From Pseudooceanicola marinus (GTDB lineage: Bacteria; Pseudomonadota; Alphaproteobacteria; Rhodobacterales; Rhodobacteraceae): a stretch of DNA of 64,000 bases. The stretch's first letter is position 1. Every line of letters starts with the position of its first letter. Positions 36,667 through 45,487 of the stretch are shown here, piece after piece. The stretch spans positions 47,140 through 111,139 of the forward strand of contig NZ_JAIVMC010000012.1 of assembly GCF_020177265.1 (NCBI RefSeq), read 5' to 3'. The notes under the pieces were generated by a model that ran no database searches, was not told the origin of the DNA, and saw nothing but the letters and a program-made list of their open reading frames with translations. Made by a program: the position numbers and the translations under genes.

Positions 36667-37926
36667 ATGACCGCCGCACCGCCGAAATTCGCGACACTGG
36701 GCTGTCGCCTGAACGCCTATGAAACCGAGGCGATGAAGGCGCTGGCCGCCGAACATGGCGTGGAAAACGCCGTGGTGGTCAACACCTGCGCCGTCACCGC
36801 CGAGGCCGTGCGCAAGGCGCGCCAGGACATCCGCCGCCTGCGGCGTGAGAATCCGGGCGCGAAGCTGATCGTCACTGGCTGCGCGGCGCAGACGGAGCCT
36901 GCCACCTTCTCCGCCATGGAGGAGGTCGACCTGGTGATCGGCAACTCCGAGAAGATGCAGCCCGAAACCTGGGCCGCCATGGGCCCCGATTTCATCGGCC
37001 AGACCGAGCGCGTGCAGGTCGACGACATCATGTCGGTGACCGAAACGGCCGGCCATCTGATCGACGGTTTCGGCACCCGTAGCCGCGCCTACGTGCAGGT
37101 GCAGAACGGCTGCGATCATCGCTGCACTTTCTGCATCATCCCCTATGGCCGGGGCAATTCGCGCTCGGTCCCCGCCGGGGTGGTCGTGGACCAGATCAAG
37201 CGGCTGGTGCAACAGGGCTACCGGGAGGTCGTGCTGACCGGGGTCGACCTGACCTCCTGGGGGGCCGACCTGCCGGCCGAACCGCGCCTGGGCGATCTGG
37301 TGATGCGTATCCTGCGGCTGACCGACGTGCCGCGCCTACGGATCTCCTCGATCGATTCGATCGAGGCCGACGAGGCGCTGATGGAGGCGATCGCGACCGA
37401 ACCGCGCCTGATGCCGCACCTGCACCTGTCGCTGCAGGCGGGCGACGACATGATCCTGAAACGGATGAAGCGCCGCCACCTGCGCGACGACGCCATCCGA
37501 TTCTGCGAGGAGGCGCGCAAGCTGCGCCCCGACATGACCTATGGCGCCGACATCATCGCGGGCTTCCCCACCGAGACGGAGGAGATGTTCGCCAACTCCC
37601 TGAAGCTGGTGGAGGAATGCGACCTGACCTGGCTGCATGTCTTCCCCTATTCCAAACGCGAGGGAACGCCGGCGGCGAAGATCCCCAGCCAGATCAACGG
37701 CAAGATCATCAAGGATCGTGCGGCCCGCCTGCGCGCCGCCGGCGACGCCCAGGTGGCCCGCCACCTCGCCGCCCAGCAGGGACGCGCCCACAGGGTGCTG
37801 ATGGAAAGCCCCCGCATGGGCCGGACCGAACAGTTCACCGAAGTGAGCTTCGAGACCGACCAGACCGAGGGGCAGATCGTCGACACGGTGATCCGCGGAC
37901 AGCAGGGGCATCAGCTCCTGGGCTGA
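36667..37926 (+). CDS. mtaB: tRNA t6A37 methylthiotransferase MtaB
   Basis: A 419-residue methylthiotransferase that turns t6A at position 37 of tRNA into ms2t6A. The N-terminal UPF0004 domain carries its three cluster cysteines in LGCRLNAYE, NTCAVTAEA and VTGCAAQTEP. The radical-SAM motif is QNGCDHRCTFCIIPYGRG (CxxxCxxC), and GVDLTSWGADLP and SLQAGDDMILKRMKRRH are typical of the MtaB branch. It starts immediately after the dapF stop, the same arrangement as in other Rhodobacterales. Confidence 0.93.
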   Translation: MTAAPPKFATLGCRLNAYETEAMKALAAEHGVENAVVVNTCAVTAEAVRKARQDIRRLRRENPGAKLIVTGCAAQTEPATFSAMEEVDLVIGNSEKMQPETWAAMGPDFIGQTERVQVDDIMSVTETAGHLIDGFGTRSRAYVQVQNGCDHRCTFCIIPYGRGNSRSVPAGVVVDQIKRLVQQGYREVVLTGVDLTSWGADLPAEPRLGDLVMRILRLTDVPRLRISSIDSIEADEALMEAIATEPRLMPHLHLSLQAGDDMILKRMKRRHLRDDAIRFCEEARKLRPDMTYGADIIAGFPTETEEMFANSLKLVEECDLTWLHVFPYSKREGTPAAKIPSQINGKIIKDRAARLRAAGDAQVARHLAAQQGRAHRVLMESPRMGRTEQFTEVSFETDQTEGQIVDTVIRGQQGHQLLG

Positions 37927-37999
37927 TCGCCCCGTCGCACCGCTTGCACCTCCCGCATCGTCACCGCATCCTGCGCCCGACCGCAGGAGATCAGCGCCG

Positions 38000-38608
38000 A
38001 TGCACCCCAATCCCACCTTCCGCAAGGCCAGCGATACGCAGAACCTGACCCTGGCCGCCGAGATCGGCGCCGGCCTTCTGACGCTTTCCTCCGAGGGCGC
38101 GCCCCTGGCCGCCCAGGTGCCCTTCGCGATCCGCGAGGGCGTGGTGTACCTGCACCTGGTGCGCTCCAACCCCGTGGCCCGCGCCACCCCCGGCCCTGCC
38201 CGGCTGATCGTCGCGGGGCCGCAGGGCTATATCTCGCCCGACTGGTACGGGCTGGAGGACCAGGTGCCGACCTGGAACTACGTCTCGGTTCACCTGCTGG
38301 GCCCGCTGGAGCCGCTGCCGCAGAGCGAGATGCGCGCGGTGCTGGATCTGCTGTCGGAGGAATTCGAGGCGCGGCTGGCGCCGAAACCCGCCTGGACCGC
38401 CGACAAGATGCCCGAGGAGGCCCTGGCGCGGATGATGCGGATGATCCAGCCCTTCCGCATGCCCATCGAGGCGGTCGAGGGTACCTGGAAACTGGCCCAG
38501 AACAAGCCCGAGGCGGCGCGCCTTGCCGCGGCCGAAGGGCTGGCCGCCGCCCCCGCCGGGCCGGAGCTTGCACAGCTGGCCGCCTGGATGCGCGAACCGC
38601 CGGCCTGA
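38000..38608 (+). CDS. PaiB-family FMN-binding protein
   Basis: A 202-residue protein of the FMN-binding negative regulator (PaiB) family, a split-barrel flavoprotein fold. It begins MHPNPTFRKASDTQNLTLAA, and has HLVRSNPVAR, the YISPDWYG strand, VPTWNYVSVHLLG and KMPEEALARMM, all of which are family blocks. In Bacillus PaiB affects protease and sporulation genes, but most members are uncharacterised and may simply be flavin enzymes. It follows mtaB by 73 bases. Confidence 0.85.
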   Translation: MHPNPTFRKASDTQNLTLAAEIGAGLLTLSSEGAPLAAQVPFAIREGVVYLHLVRSNPVARATPGPARLIVAGPQGYISPDWYGLEDQVPTWNYVSVHLLGPLEPLPQSEMRAVLDLLSEEFEARLAPKPAWTADKMPEEALARMMRMIQPFRMPIEAVEGTWKLAQNKPEAARLAAAEGLAAAPAGPELAQLAAWMREPPA

Positions 38609-38689
38609 TCGCCCCTGCGCGGCGCTGGACAGTCGGCGCGACGCGGCCCTAGGCTCGCGCCGAACACAGATCCAGGCGGAGCTTGCCCG

Positions 38690-39298
38690 ATGACACTGAC
38701 CCTCTTTTCCTCGCCCACCTCTCCCTACGTGCGCAAGGTGCGCGTGCTGATCGCCGAGGCCGGGCTGACGGACCGGGTGACCGAAAAGGTGGTGGCAACC
38801 ACCGCCTTCGACACCGATGCCGAGCTGGCCGCGGTGAACCCGCTGGGCCGGATCCCGGCGCTGGTGCGCGAAGACGGGCCGCTGATCTGCGACAGCCGGG
38901 TGATCTGCCGCTACCTAGACGATCTGTCGGGCGCGGGTCTCTACCCCGCCGATCGGCTGTGGGAGGTGCTGACGCTGGAGGCCCTGGCCGAAGGCATCCT
39001 CGATAGCGCGGTCAACATGGCCTACGAGGTCCGGCTGCGGCCCGAGGACATGGTCTTCGACAAGTGGCTGGAGGCACAATGGACCAAGATCGCCCGCACC
39101 CTCGACGCCATCGAGGCCGACTGGACGGAGGCCCTGGCCGCGCCGCTGGACGCCGCGCAGATCGCCCTGGCCGCGGGGCTGGGCTACCTAGACTTCCGCC
39201 ATGACGCCCGCGGCTGGCGCGACGGGCATCCGAAGATCGCCGCCTGGTACGAGGCGATCACCGCGCGCCCGTCTTTCACCGCAACCCTGCCGGGCTGA
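38690..39298 (+). CDS. Glutathione S-transferase family protein
   Basis: A 202-residue GST. The thioredoxin-like N-terminal domain begins LTLFSSPTSPYVRKVRVLIA (Ser/Thr in the active-site position) and has the cis-Pro and glutathione block LGRIPALVREDGPLICDSRV. The all-helical C-terminal domain has LAAGLGYLDFRHDARGWRDG and HPKIAAWYEAITARPSF. Substrate unknown. It lies 81 bases after the PaiB-like gene. Confidence 0.9.
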   Translation: MTLTLFSSPTSPYVRKVRVLIAEAGLTDRVTEKVVATTAFDTDAELAAVNPLGRIPALVREDGPLICDSRVICRYLDDLSGAGLYPADRLWEVLTLEALAEGILDSAVNMAYEVRLRPEDMVFDKWLEAQWTKIARTLDAIEADWTEALAAPLDAAQIALAAGLGYLDFRHDARGWRDGHPKIAAWYEAITARPSFTATLPG

Positions 39299-39310
39299 GC
39301 GGGCGGCGAC

Positions 39311-39385
39311 GGGGGCGGGGGCTCTGCCCCCCTTGAGCCTCCGGCTCAATTCCCCCCGGAGTATTTTCGACAAAGTGAAGAGATG
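39311..39385 (+). repeat. REP-like intergenic repeat, locus 4
   Basis: The clearest copy. It has a GGGGGC/GCCCCC hairpin at 39317-39331, a TTGAGCC/GGCTCAA hairpin at 39333-39349, the core TTCCCCCCGGAGTATTTT at 39350-39367, then CGACAAAGTGAAGAGATGGG. It follows the GST gene. Confidence 0.7.
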
Positions 39386-39502
39386 GGGAGTGCGGTCGAG
39401 GCCACCGCTGCACTCTTGGGCAGGGGGATCACGCGCGGGCAGGCCAAAGTCGGGCGCCCGGGCGGGACGCCGTCTCGCTGTCTTCGCCCCTCACCACCAT
39501 GC

Positions 39503-39527
39503 AAAAGGCCCGCCTCAGGGGCGGGCC
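39503..39527 (-). terminator. Intrinsic terminator of the outer-membrane barrel gene
   Basis: GGCCCGCC (39507-39514) pairs with GGCGGGCC (39520-39527). AAAA at 39503-39506 gives the T-run on the minus strand, 29 bases past the gene's stop. Confidence 0.8.
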
Positions 39528-39555
39528 GTGTCAGGTCGCAGCCTGCGGGCGGGGT

Positions 39556-40248
39556 TCAGAATTTGAACCCGACGCCCACGTTCAGCGCGTTGGTGTAGAG
39601 CGTGGTGTCCAGCGAACCGCCCCCGTCCAGGTCAGCGGAGTTGTCCGACCAGGTGAACTGGTACTCGGTGAAGACCGACCAGCGGTCGGTCAGCGGGTAG
39701 TTCACCCCGGCGGTCAGGCGGGCGGCGGGGCCGGTCACCTGGTAGCCGTAGGTGTGCTCGCCGCCTTCCGGCTGCACGTCCACGTGGGGCATGGCGATGC
39801 CCAGGCCGGCGGAGACATAGGGCGTCGCCGCCCCCCAGCCCTCGATCCAGCGCCGCGAGACGTTGGCCGTGATGATGTTGTGCCCGTCGGTGAACTCCAG
39901 CCGCTCGAAGCCCGCCTCGGCCATCTCGTCGTCCGGCGCATAGGCCTTGTCATGCGAGAACTCGATGCCGAAGCCCCAGGCCTCGCTGCGCCACCAGGTC
40001 GCGCGGATGCCGTAGTAGGGCGGCATGTCAAAGCTCTTGCCGTCCCAGCCGATCAGCTCATCGAAGCTGCCACCGGCGTTGACGCCGGAGCCGTAGTCGC
40101 CCTTCACCCGGGAATGGGGCGAGGTCTGCCAGCCGCCGTAGAAGCTCAGCTCGATCTCGGCCGCGGCGGGAGCGGCGAAGGCGCCGGCAGCCAGGGCGAT
40201 GACGGAGGCGCGCAGGAGGGCGCAGCGCGGGGCGGTGAAGGGAATCAT
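39556..40248 (-). CDS. Outer-membrane beta-barrel protein (LpxQ/OmpW-like)
   Basis: A 230-residue outer-membrane protein. The signal peptide ([20 protein letters not shown], cut after AAA near residue 30) is followed by [19 protein letters not shown], alternating aromatic strands ([20 protein letters not shown]) and a final strand ending in Phe ([10 protein letters not shown]). The opening ELS-YGGWQT-PHS block resembles proteins named lipid A oxidase (LpxQ) in rhizobia and Rhodobacterales, but an enzymatic role is not shown by the sequence alone. The start ATG at 40248 has GGAG upstream; the open frame further up is non-coding. It diverges from petA. Confidence 0.75.
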   Translation of the reverse strand: MIPFTAPRCALLRASVIALAAGAFAAPAAAEIELSFYGGWQTSPHSRVKGDYGSGVNAGGSFDELIGWDGKSFDMPPYYGIRATWWRSEAWGFGIEFSHDKAYAPDDEMAEAGFERLEFTDGHNIITANVSRRWIEGWGAATPYVSAGLGIAMPHVDVQPEGGEHTYGYQVTGPAARLTAGVNYPLTDRWSVFTEYQFTWSDNSADLDGGGSLDTTLYTNALNVGVGFKF

Positions 40249-40395
40249 GGGCGGTCTCCGGGCCGGACGGGCCGGCAAGGTGAAAGGGTCATTGACCGTA
40301 TAGCTGTCCCACTGCCGCGTCTCAAGCGCGACACATGCGCACCCTCTCTGCGCATCCATGAACGAATGCTGGACCTGTGCACTTTCCGAAGCTAA

Positions 40396-40417
40396 ACAAC
40401 CGCACGGTAACGGTTGT
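40396..40417. promoter_or_regulatory. Inverted repeat upstream of petA
   Basis: Perfect 7-bp arms ACAACCG and CGGTTGT are separated by eight bases, 66 bases before the petA start, in the divergent spacer with the outer-membrane barrel gene. It may be an operator or leader hairpin controlling the bc1 operon. Confidence 0.4.
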
Positions 40418-40482
40418 GTGTAAAGCGCGACCCAGACACATATCGCGACTGCCCAGGCGGGCCTAGGAATGGAGCTAAGTTC

Positions 40483-41064
40483 GTGTCCCACGCAGAAGAT
40501 CACGAAGGCACCCGGAGGGACTTCCTCTATTACGCCACGGCCGGCGCCGGTGCTGTTGCGGCCGGTGCGGCCGTCTGGCCGCTCGTCAACCAGATGAACC
40601 CCTCCGCCGACGTCCAGGCGCTGAGCTCGATCCGCGTCGACATCGCCGGCGTCGAGGAAGGCACCCAGCTGACCGTGAAATGGCGCGGCAAGCCGGTCTT
40701 CATCCGTCGTCGGACCCAGGAGGAGATCGACGCGGCCAACGAGGTCGACCCGGCTACCCTGCCCGACCCGCTGGCGCGCAACGAGAACATCGGCGCCGAT
40801 GCCCCCGCCACCGACGGCAACCGTGCCCTGGCCCCGGAAGGCGCCGAAGGCAAGGCCGCCGAGGAATGGCTGGTGATGATGGGCGTCTGCACCCACCTGG
40901 GCTGCGTTCCCCTGGGCGAGGCCGGTGACTTCGGCGGCTGGTTCTGCCCCTGCCACGGCTCGCACTACGACACCGCCGGCCGCATCCGTCGTGGCCCGGC
41001 CCCGGAAAACCTGCCTGTCCCCGTCGCGACCTTCGATGGTCCGACCGAGATCATCCTGGGCTGA
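40483..41064 (+). CDS. petA: Ubiquinol-cytochrome c reductase iron-sulfur subunit (Rieske)
   Basis: A 193-residue Rieske subunit of the bc1 complex. The N-terminus has a Tat-type signal/anchor ([20 protein letters not shown]). The 2Fe-2S ligands are in [10 protein letters not shown] and CPCHGSHYD. The start is GTG at 40483 after GGAGC, giving [13 protein letters not shown], which matches the known N-terminus of Rhodobacter Rieske proteins. The in-frame upstream ATG adds unrelated sequence. It is the first gene of petABC. Confidence 0.96.
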   Translation: MSHAEDHEGTRRDFLYYATAGAGAVAAGAAVWPLVNQMNPSADVQALSSIRVDIAGVEEGTQLTVKWRGKPVFIRRRTQEEIDAANEVDPATLPDPLARNENIGADAPATDGNRALAPEGAEGKAAEEWLVMMGVCTHLGCVPLGEAGDFGGWFCPCHGSHYDTAGRIRRGPAPENLPVPVATFDGPTEIILG

Positions 41065-41078
41065 GGGAGGAGACCAAA

Positions 41079-42404
41079 ATGTCCGGCATTCCGCACGATC
41101 ATTACGAACCGAAGACCGGTGGCGAGAAGTGGATCCACTCTCGCCTGCCGATCGTGGGCCTGATCTACGACACGATCATGATCCCCACGCCCAAGAACCT
41201 GAACTGGATGTGGATCTGGGGCATCGTCCTGGCCTTCTGCCTGGCGCTGCAGATCGTCACCGGCATCGTTCTGGTGATGCACTACACCCCGCATGTCGAC
41301 ATGGCCTTCGCCTCCGTCGAGCACATCATGCGTGACGTGAACGGTGGCCACTTCCTGCGCTACCTGCACATGAACGGCGCCTCGCTGTTCTTCTTCGCCG
41401 TCTACCTGCACATCTTCCGCGGCCTCTACTACGGCTCCTACAAGGCCCCGCGCGAGATCACCTGGATCATCGGCATGATCATCTACCTGCTGATGATGGC
41501 CACCGGCTTCATGGGCTACGTTCTGCCCTGGGGTCAGATGTCCTTCTGGGGCGCCACGGTGATCACCGGGCTGTTCGGCGCGATCCCCTTCATCGGGGAA
41601 AGCCTGCAGGCCTGGCTGCTGGGGGGACCGGCGGTGGCCAACGCCACGCTGAACCGCTTCTTCTCGCTGCACTACCTGCTGCCCTTCGTCATCGCCGGCC
41701 TGGTCATCGTGCACATCTGGGCGTTCCACAACACCGGCAACAACAACCCGACCGGCGTCGACGTGCGCAAGTCGTCCAAGGCGGAAGCCGAGAAGGACAC
41801 CCTGCCCTTCTGGCCCTACTTCGTCATCAAGGACTTCTTCGCCCTCGCCGTCGTGCTGGCCGTCTTCTTCGCCATCGTCGGCTTCATGCCGAACTACCTG
41901 GGTCACCCCGACAACTACATCGAAGCGAACCCGCTGGCGACGCCCGCGCACATCGTGCCGGAATGGTACTTCCTGCCCTTCTACGCCATCCTGCGCGCCT
42001 TCACCGCGGATGTCTGGGTGGTGATGTTCGCCAACTGGATCACCGGTGGCATCATCGACGCGAAGTTCTTCGGCGTGCTGGCCATGTTCGGCGCCATCGT
42101 CGCCATGGCCCTGGTGCCCTGGCTGGACACCTCCAAGGTGCGTTCGGGCCGCTACCGTCCGATGTTCAAGTGGTGGTTCGCCCTGCTGTGCATCGACTTC
42201 ATCGTGCTGATGTGGGCCGGCGCCATGCCCGCCGAACCGCCCTATTCCACCATCTCGCTGATCGGGGCCACCTACTGGTTCGCCTACTTCTTCGTCATCC
42301 TGCCCCTGCTGGGCGTGATCGAACCGGCGCCCAAGAACATGCCGGCCACGATCGAGGAAGATTTCGACGCCCATTACGGCAAGCCGACAGAACCGGCCGA
42401 GTAA
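41079..42404 (+). CDS. petB: Cytochrome b of the bc1 complex
   Basis: A 441-residue integral membrane cytochrome b that carries hemes bL and bH and both quinone sites. [20 protein letters not shown] and [15 protein letters not shown] hold heme histidines, and [14 protein letters not shown] is the Qo-site PEWY motif. GGAGGAGA precedes the ATG, 14 bases after petA. The full length fits bacterial fused cytochrome b with eight helices. Confidence 0.97.
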   Translation: MSGIPHDHYEPKTGGEKWIHSRLPIVGLIYDTIMIPTPKNLNWMWIWGIVLAFCLALQIVTGIVLVMHYTPHVDMAFASVEHIMRDVNGGHFLRYLHMNGASLFFFAVYLHIFRGLYYGSYKAPREITWIIGMIIYLLMMATGFMGYVLPWGQMSFWGATVITGLFGAIPFIGESLQAWLLGGPAVANATLNRFFSLHYLLPFVIAGLVIVHIWAFHNTGNNNPTGVDVRKSSKAEAEKDTLPFWPYFVIKDFFALAVVLAVFFAIVGFMPNYLGHPDNYIEANPLATPAHIVPEWYFLPFYAILRAFTADVWVVMFANWITGGIIDAKFFGVLAMFGAIVAMALVPWLDTSKVRSGRYRPMFKWWFALLCIDFIVLMWAGAMPAEPPYSTISLIGATYWFAYFFVILPLLGVIEPAPKNMPATIEEDFDAHYGKPTEPAE

Positions 42405-42421
42405 GCGAAAGGACAGAGACC

Positions 42422-43261
42422 ATGTTCAAGAAACTCTCTATCTCTGCCCTGGCAGCCCTGACGCTCGGCGTCGGCAGCATGGGCACGGCCGCCCTGGCGG
42501 CCGAAGGCGGCGGCCATCACGAGGACATCGCCTTCTCCTTCGAAGGGCCCTTCGGCAAGTACGACGAGAACCAGCTGCAGCGCGGGCTGAAGATCTACAC
42601 CCAGGTCTGCTCCTCCTGCCACGGGCTGAAGTTCGTGCCGATCCGCACCCTGGCGGATGAAGGCGGGCCGAACATGCCCGAGGATGAGGTCCGCGCCTAT
42701 GCGTCGGAGTTCATGGTGGCCGACGAGGCCTCCAACATGCACCTCTACGACTACGACGAGGGCGCCGCCCGCCAGCTGACCGAGAACGACTTCTTCCCGG
42801 CCAACGAAAGCCAGAACGCCCCGGACCTCAGCCTGATGGCCAAGGCCCGTGCCGCGTTCCACGGCCCCGCGGGCACCGGCATCAACCAGTTCTTCAAGGG
42901 CATCGGCGGCCCCGAGCACATCTACAACATCCTGACCGGCTATACCGGCGAGGAACGTGTGCAGGCCGGCGTGACCTACTACGAGAACACTGCCTTCGAC
43001 GGCGGCTGGATCGCCATGGCCCCGCCGCTCTACGGCGAGGACGTGGAGTTCGATGACGGCCACTCCAACTCGCTGCACCATGAGGCCGAGGATGTCGCGG
43101 CCTTCTTGATGTGGACGGCCGAGCCGAAGCTGATGGCGCGCAAGCACGCGGGCTTTGTCGGCGTGATCTTCCTCGTGCTGCTGAGCTCGCTTCTGTACCT
43201 GACGAACAAGCGTCTGTGGAAGCCGGTGAAGAAGGCGGCCAAGGAGAAGGCCCAGGCCTGA
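42422..43261 (+). CDS. petC: Cytochrome c1
   Basis: A 279-residue cytochrome c1. The signal peptide ends after ALA at residue 27. The heme site is C63, C66 and H67 ([13 protein letters not shown]), and the likely axial Met is in [12 protein letters not shown]-terminal helix ([16 protein letters not shown]) anchors it in the membrane. It follows petB by 17 bases and is last in the operon; a terminator follows. Electrons pass from the Rieske protein through it to cytochrome c. Confidence 0.97.
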   Translation: MFKKLSISALAALTLGVGSMGTAALAAEGGGHHEDIAFSFEGPFGKYDENQLQRGLKIYTQVCSSCHGLKFVPIRTLADEGGPNMPEDEVRAYASEFMVADEASNMHLYDYDEGAARQLTENDFFPANESQNAPDLSLMAKARAAFHGPAGTGINQFFKGIGGPEHIYNILTGYTGEERVQAGVTYYENTAFDGGWIAMAPPLYGEDVEFDDGHSNSLHHEAEDVAAFLMWTAEPKLMARKHAGFVGVIFLVLLSSLLYLTNKRLWKPVKKAAKEKAQA

Positions 43262-43285
43262 TCCCGCCCTCGGATGGAAAATCAG

Positions 43286-43318
43286 CCCCCGGTCGGAAAC
43301 GGCCGGGGGTTTTCTTTG
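43286..43318 (+). terminator. Intrinsic terminator of petABC
   Basis: CCCCCGG (43286-43292) pairs with CCGGGGG (43303-43309), with wobble/C-G extension inside, followed by TTTTCTTT. It lies 24 bases past the petC stop. Confidence 0.85.
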
Positions 43319-43369
43319 GCTAGCCGAGGCAGCGCCGGTGCCCGCCCGGCAGGGATCAGGGCAAGGATC

Positions 43370-45487
43370 TCAGTTCAGGCGAATCGTGGTGCGGGCGGAC
43401 CGGCCCATGGCGTCGATCACGGTGACATCGGTAAACCCCTGACCAAGGGACGGCAGCAGGGCCTCGCCCCGGCGCTGTCCGGTCAGAACGGGGGCGCCGT
43501 TGACCAGCCAGGTGAAGGGGGGCGTGCCGCGCTCCACCCGCACCGGCAGCCCGTCGCCGGACAGGTCCAGCCGGGCGCCGTCAGGCGGAAAGGCCAGGCG
43601 GGGGGCCTGGGGGTCAGGCCCGCTGCCGCCCCGGCGGCGGAAGTGGCGCAGGGGCACCGGCAGAGCGTCATTTGTGACCATCAGCGTGCCGCGTGGCGGC
43701 GCGGGCAGCTCCACCGGCTCCGGCGTGAGGCGCTGGAACGCCTGGAAGAGCAGCGGCGCGGCCAGATCCCCCCCGAAGGCGCCGGGCACCGGGGTGCCGT
43801 CGGGACGCCCGATCCAGACACCGACCACATGCGCCCCGTCCCAGCCAAGCGCCCAGGCGTCGCGATGGCCGTAGGAGGTGCCGGTCTTCCAGGCGATGCG
43901 CCCGCGCGGGCCACCTTCCGGGGGCACCAGGTCCGCCAGGATGTGGCCCACCTGCCAGGCCGCCGGGGCGGACACCAGGCGCGCACCCGCACCTTCCGCC
44001 GCCCCCTGGCGCCAATACAGCGGTCGCGCCGTGCCGCCCTCGGCCAGCCCTGCGTAGAGCGTGACGAGGTCTTCCAGCGTCACCCCGAGACCACCCAGGG
44101 AGATCGCCAGCCCCGGCACCCCACCGGGCAGCTCCGCCGCCACGCCGGCGCGGCGCAGGGTGGACAGGACGCGGGCGGGGCCAAGCGCCTCGGTCAGCGC
44201 CACCACCGGCAGGTTCAGCGACAGTTGCAGCGCCTCGCGCACCGGGATCGGGCCACGGAAGGCGCCGTCGAAGTTGACCGGCCGATAGCCAGCGAAATCC
44301 GTCGGCACATCGTCGATCAGCGTCTCGGGATGCGCCAGGCCCGCGTCGAAGGCCATGGCGTAGATCAGCGGCTTCAGCGTCGACCCGGGCGAGCGCAGGG
44401 CCCGCGTCATGTCGACGAAACCATGGCCCCGTGCCGCGAAGCCGCGCGAGCCGACGGAGGCCAGGACGCGCCCGTCACGGTGATCCGCCACCAGGATGGC
44501 CACCGACAGATCCGGCTGCATCCCCTGCAGCGCCGTGGCCGCCAGTTGCTCCAACGCCGCCTGCAGGGGCACGTCCAGGGTCAGGTCGTGGCGCGCCAGC
44601 TCGGGCAGCTCCGCCCGGGCGCGGTCGGTCAGATGCGGGGCGAGCTGCGGGAAGGGCCGGCGGGTACGGGGGACGCTGTCACGGCGGGCGGCGCGGGCCG
44701 TTTCAGCGTCGATCACGCCTTCGGCGACCATCCGCGCCAGGACCCGGTTGCGCGCGTCCTCTGTCGCCTGCGGATCCCGGTCGGGCCGGCGCGCCTCCGG
44801 CGCCTGCGGCAGGGCCACCAGCAGCGCGGCCTGCGCCGGGGTCAACCGGGTGGGTTCCTTGCCGAAATAGGCCAGGGCGGCCGCCCGCACCCCTTCGAGG
44901 TTCCCGCCCATCGGCGCCAGCGCCAGGTAGAGCGCCAGAACCTGATCCTTCGTCAGCCGCCGCTCCAATGCCAGCGCCAGCCGCGCCTGGCGCAGCTTGC
45001 CCGCCCAGTGACCCGTGCCGGAGTTTTCCAGCAGCCGCGCCACCTGCATCGTCAGGGTTGAGCCCCCTGACACCACCTCCCCCGCCCGCAGGGCCTGCCA
45101 GGCAGCGCGCAGGACGGCCTGGGGATCGACGCCCGCGTGGTCATCGAACCGGCGATCCTCGTAGGCTTTCAGCATCGCCAGATAGAGCGGATCGACCTGA
45201 TCCGGCGTCAGCCCCATGCGCCAGCGGCCATCGTCCACCATATAGGCGCGCAGCAGCGCCCCGTCGGCCCCGTGCATTTCGACCGAAAGCTGGGGGGCGA
45301 GCGGCGGCAACTGCGTGGCGTCGATCCAGTCCTCCACCCGGTCGCGCACCAGGCCACCGGTCCAGAGGAGCGCGGCCAGGGCCAGGAGGGACAGGGCGCG
45401 GCGGCGGGACCGGACACGCGGCGGGTGCACGGCGGGGCGGGTATCCTCCCGCCCCGCGCCGGTCCTTGGTGCGCCGCCCGGCCTCAT
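43370..45487 (-). CDS. pbpC: Penicillin-binding protein 1C
   Basis: A 705-residue bifunctional peptidoglycan synthase of the PBP1C class. One membrane anchor (LSLLALAALLWTGGLV) is near residue 35. The GT51 transglycosylase has YEDRRFDDHAGVDP and SGGSTLTMQVARLLE. The transpeptidase has the SxxK serine in RSPGSTLKPLIYA (about residue 370), SLN in LQLSLNLPVVA and KTGTS near residue 535. The last 90 residues are the PBP1C C-terminal domain (PDGARLDLSGDGLPVRVERG). Its start overlaps the stop of the alpha-2-macroglobulin gene by four bases; this pairing is conserved in many proteobacteria. Confidence 0.95.
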   Translation of the reverse strand: MRPGGAPRTGAGREDTRPAVHPPRVRSRRRALSLLALAALLWTGGLVRDRVEDWIDATQLPPLAPQLSVEMHGADGALLRAYMVDDGRWRMGLTPDQVDPLYLAMLKAYEDRRFDDHAGVDPQAVLRAAWQALRAGEVVSGGSTLTMQVARLLENSGTGHWAGKLRQARLALALERRLTKDQVLALYLALAPMGGNLEGVRAAALAYFGKEPTRLTPAQAALLVALPQAPEARRPDRDPQATEDARNRVLARMVAEGVIDAETARAARRDSVPRTRRPFPQLAPHLTDRARAELPELARHDLTLDVPLQAALEQLAATALQGMQPDLSVAILVADHRDGRVLASVGSRGFAARGHGFVDMTRALRSPGSTLKPLIYAMAFDAGLAHPETLIDDVPTDFAGYRPVNFDGAFRGPIPVREALQLSLNLPVVALTEALGPARVLSTLRRAGVAAELPGGVPGLAISLGGLGVTLEDLVTLYAGLAEGGTARPLYWRQGAAEGAGARLVSAPAAWQVGHILADLVPPEGGPRGRIAWKTGTSYGHRDAWALGWDGAHVVGVWIGRPDGTPVPGAFGGDLAAPLLFQAFQRLTPEPVELPAPPRGTLMVTNDALPVPLRHFRRRGGSGPDPQAPRLAFPPDGARLDLSGDGLPVRVERGTPPFTWLVNGAPVLTGQRRGEALLPSLGQGFTDVTVIDAMGRSARTTIRLN

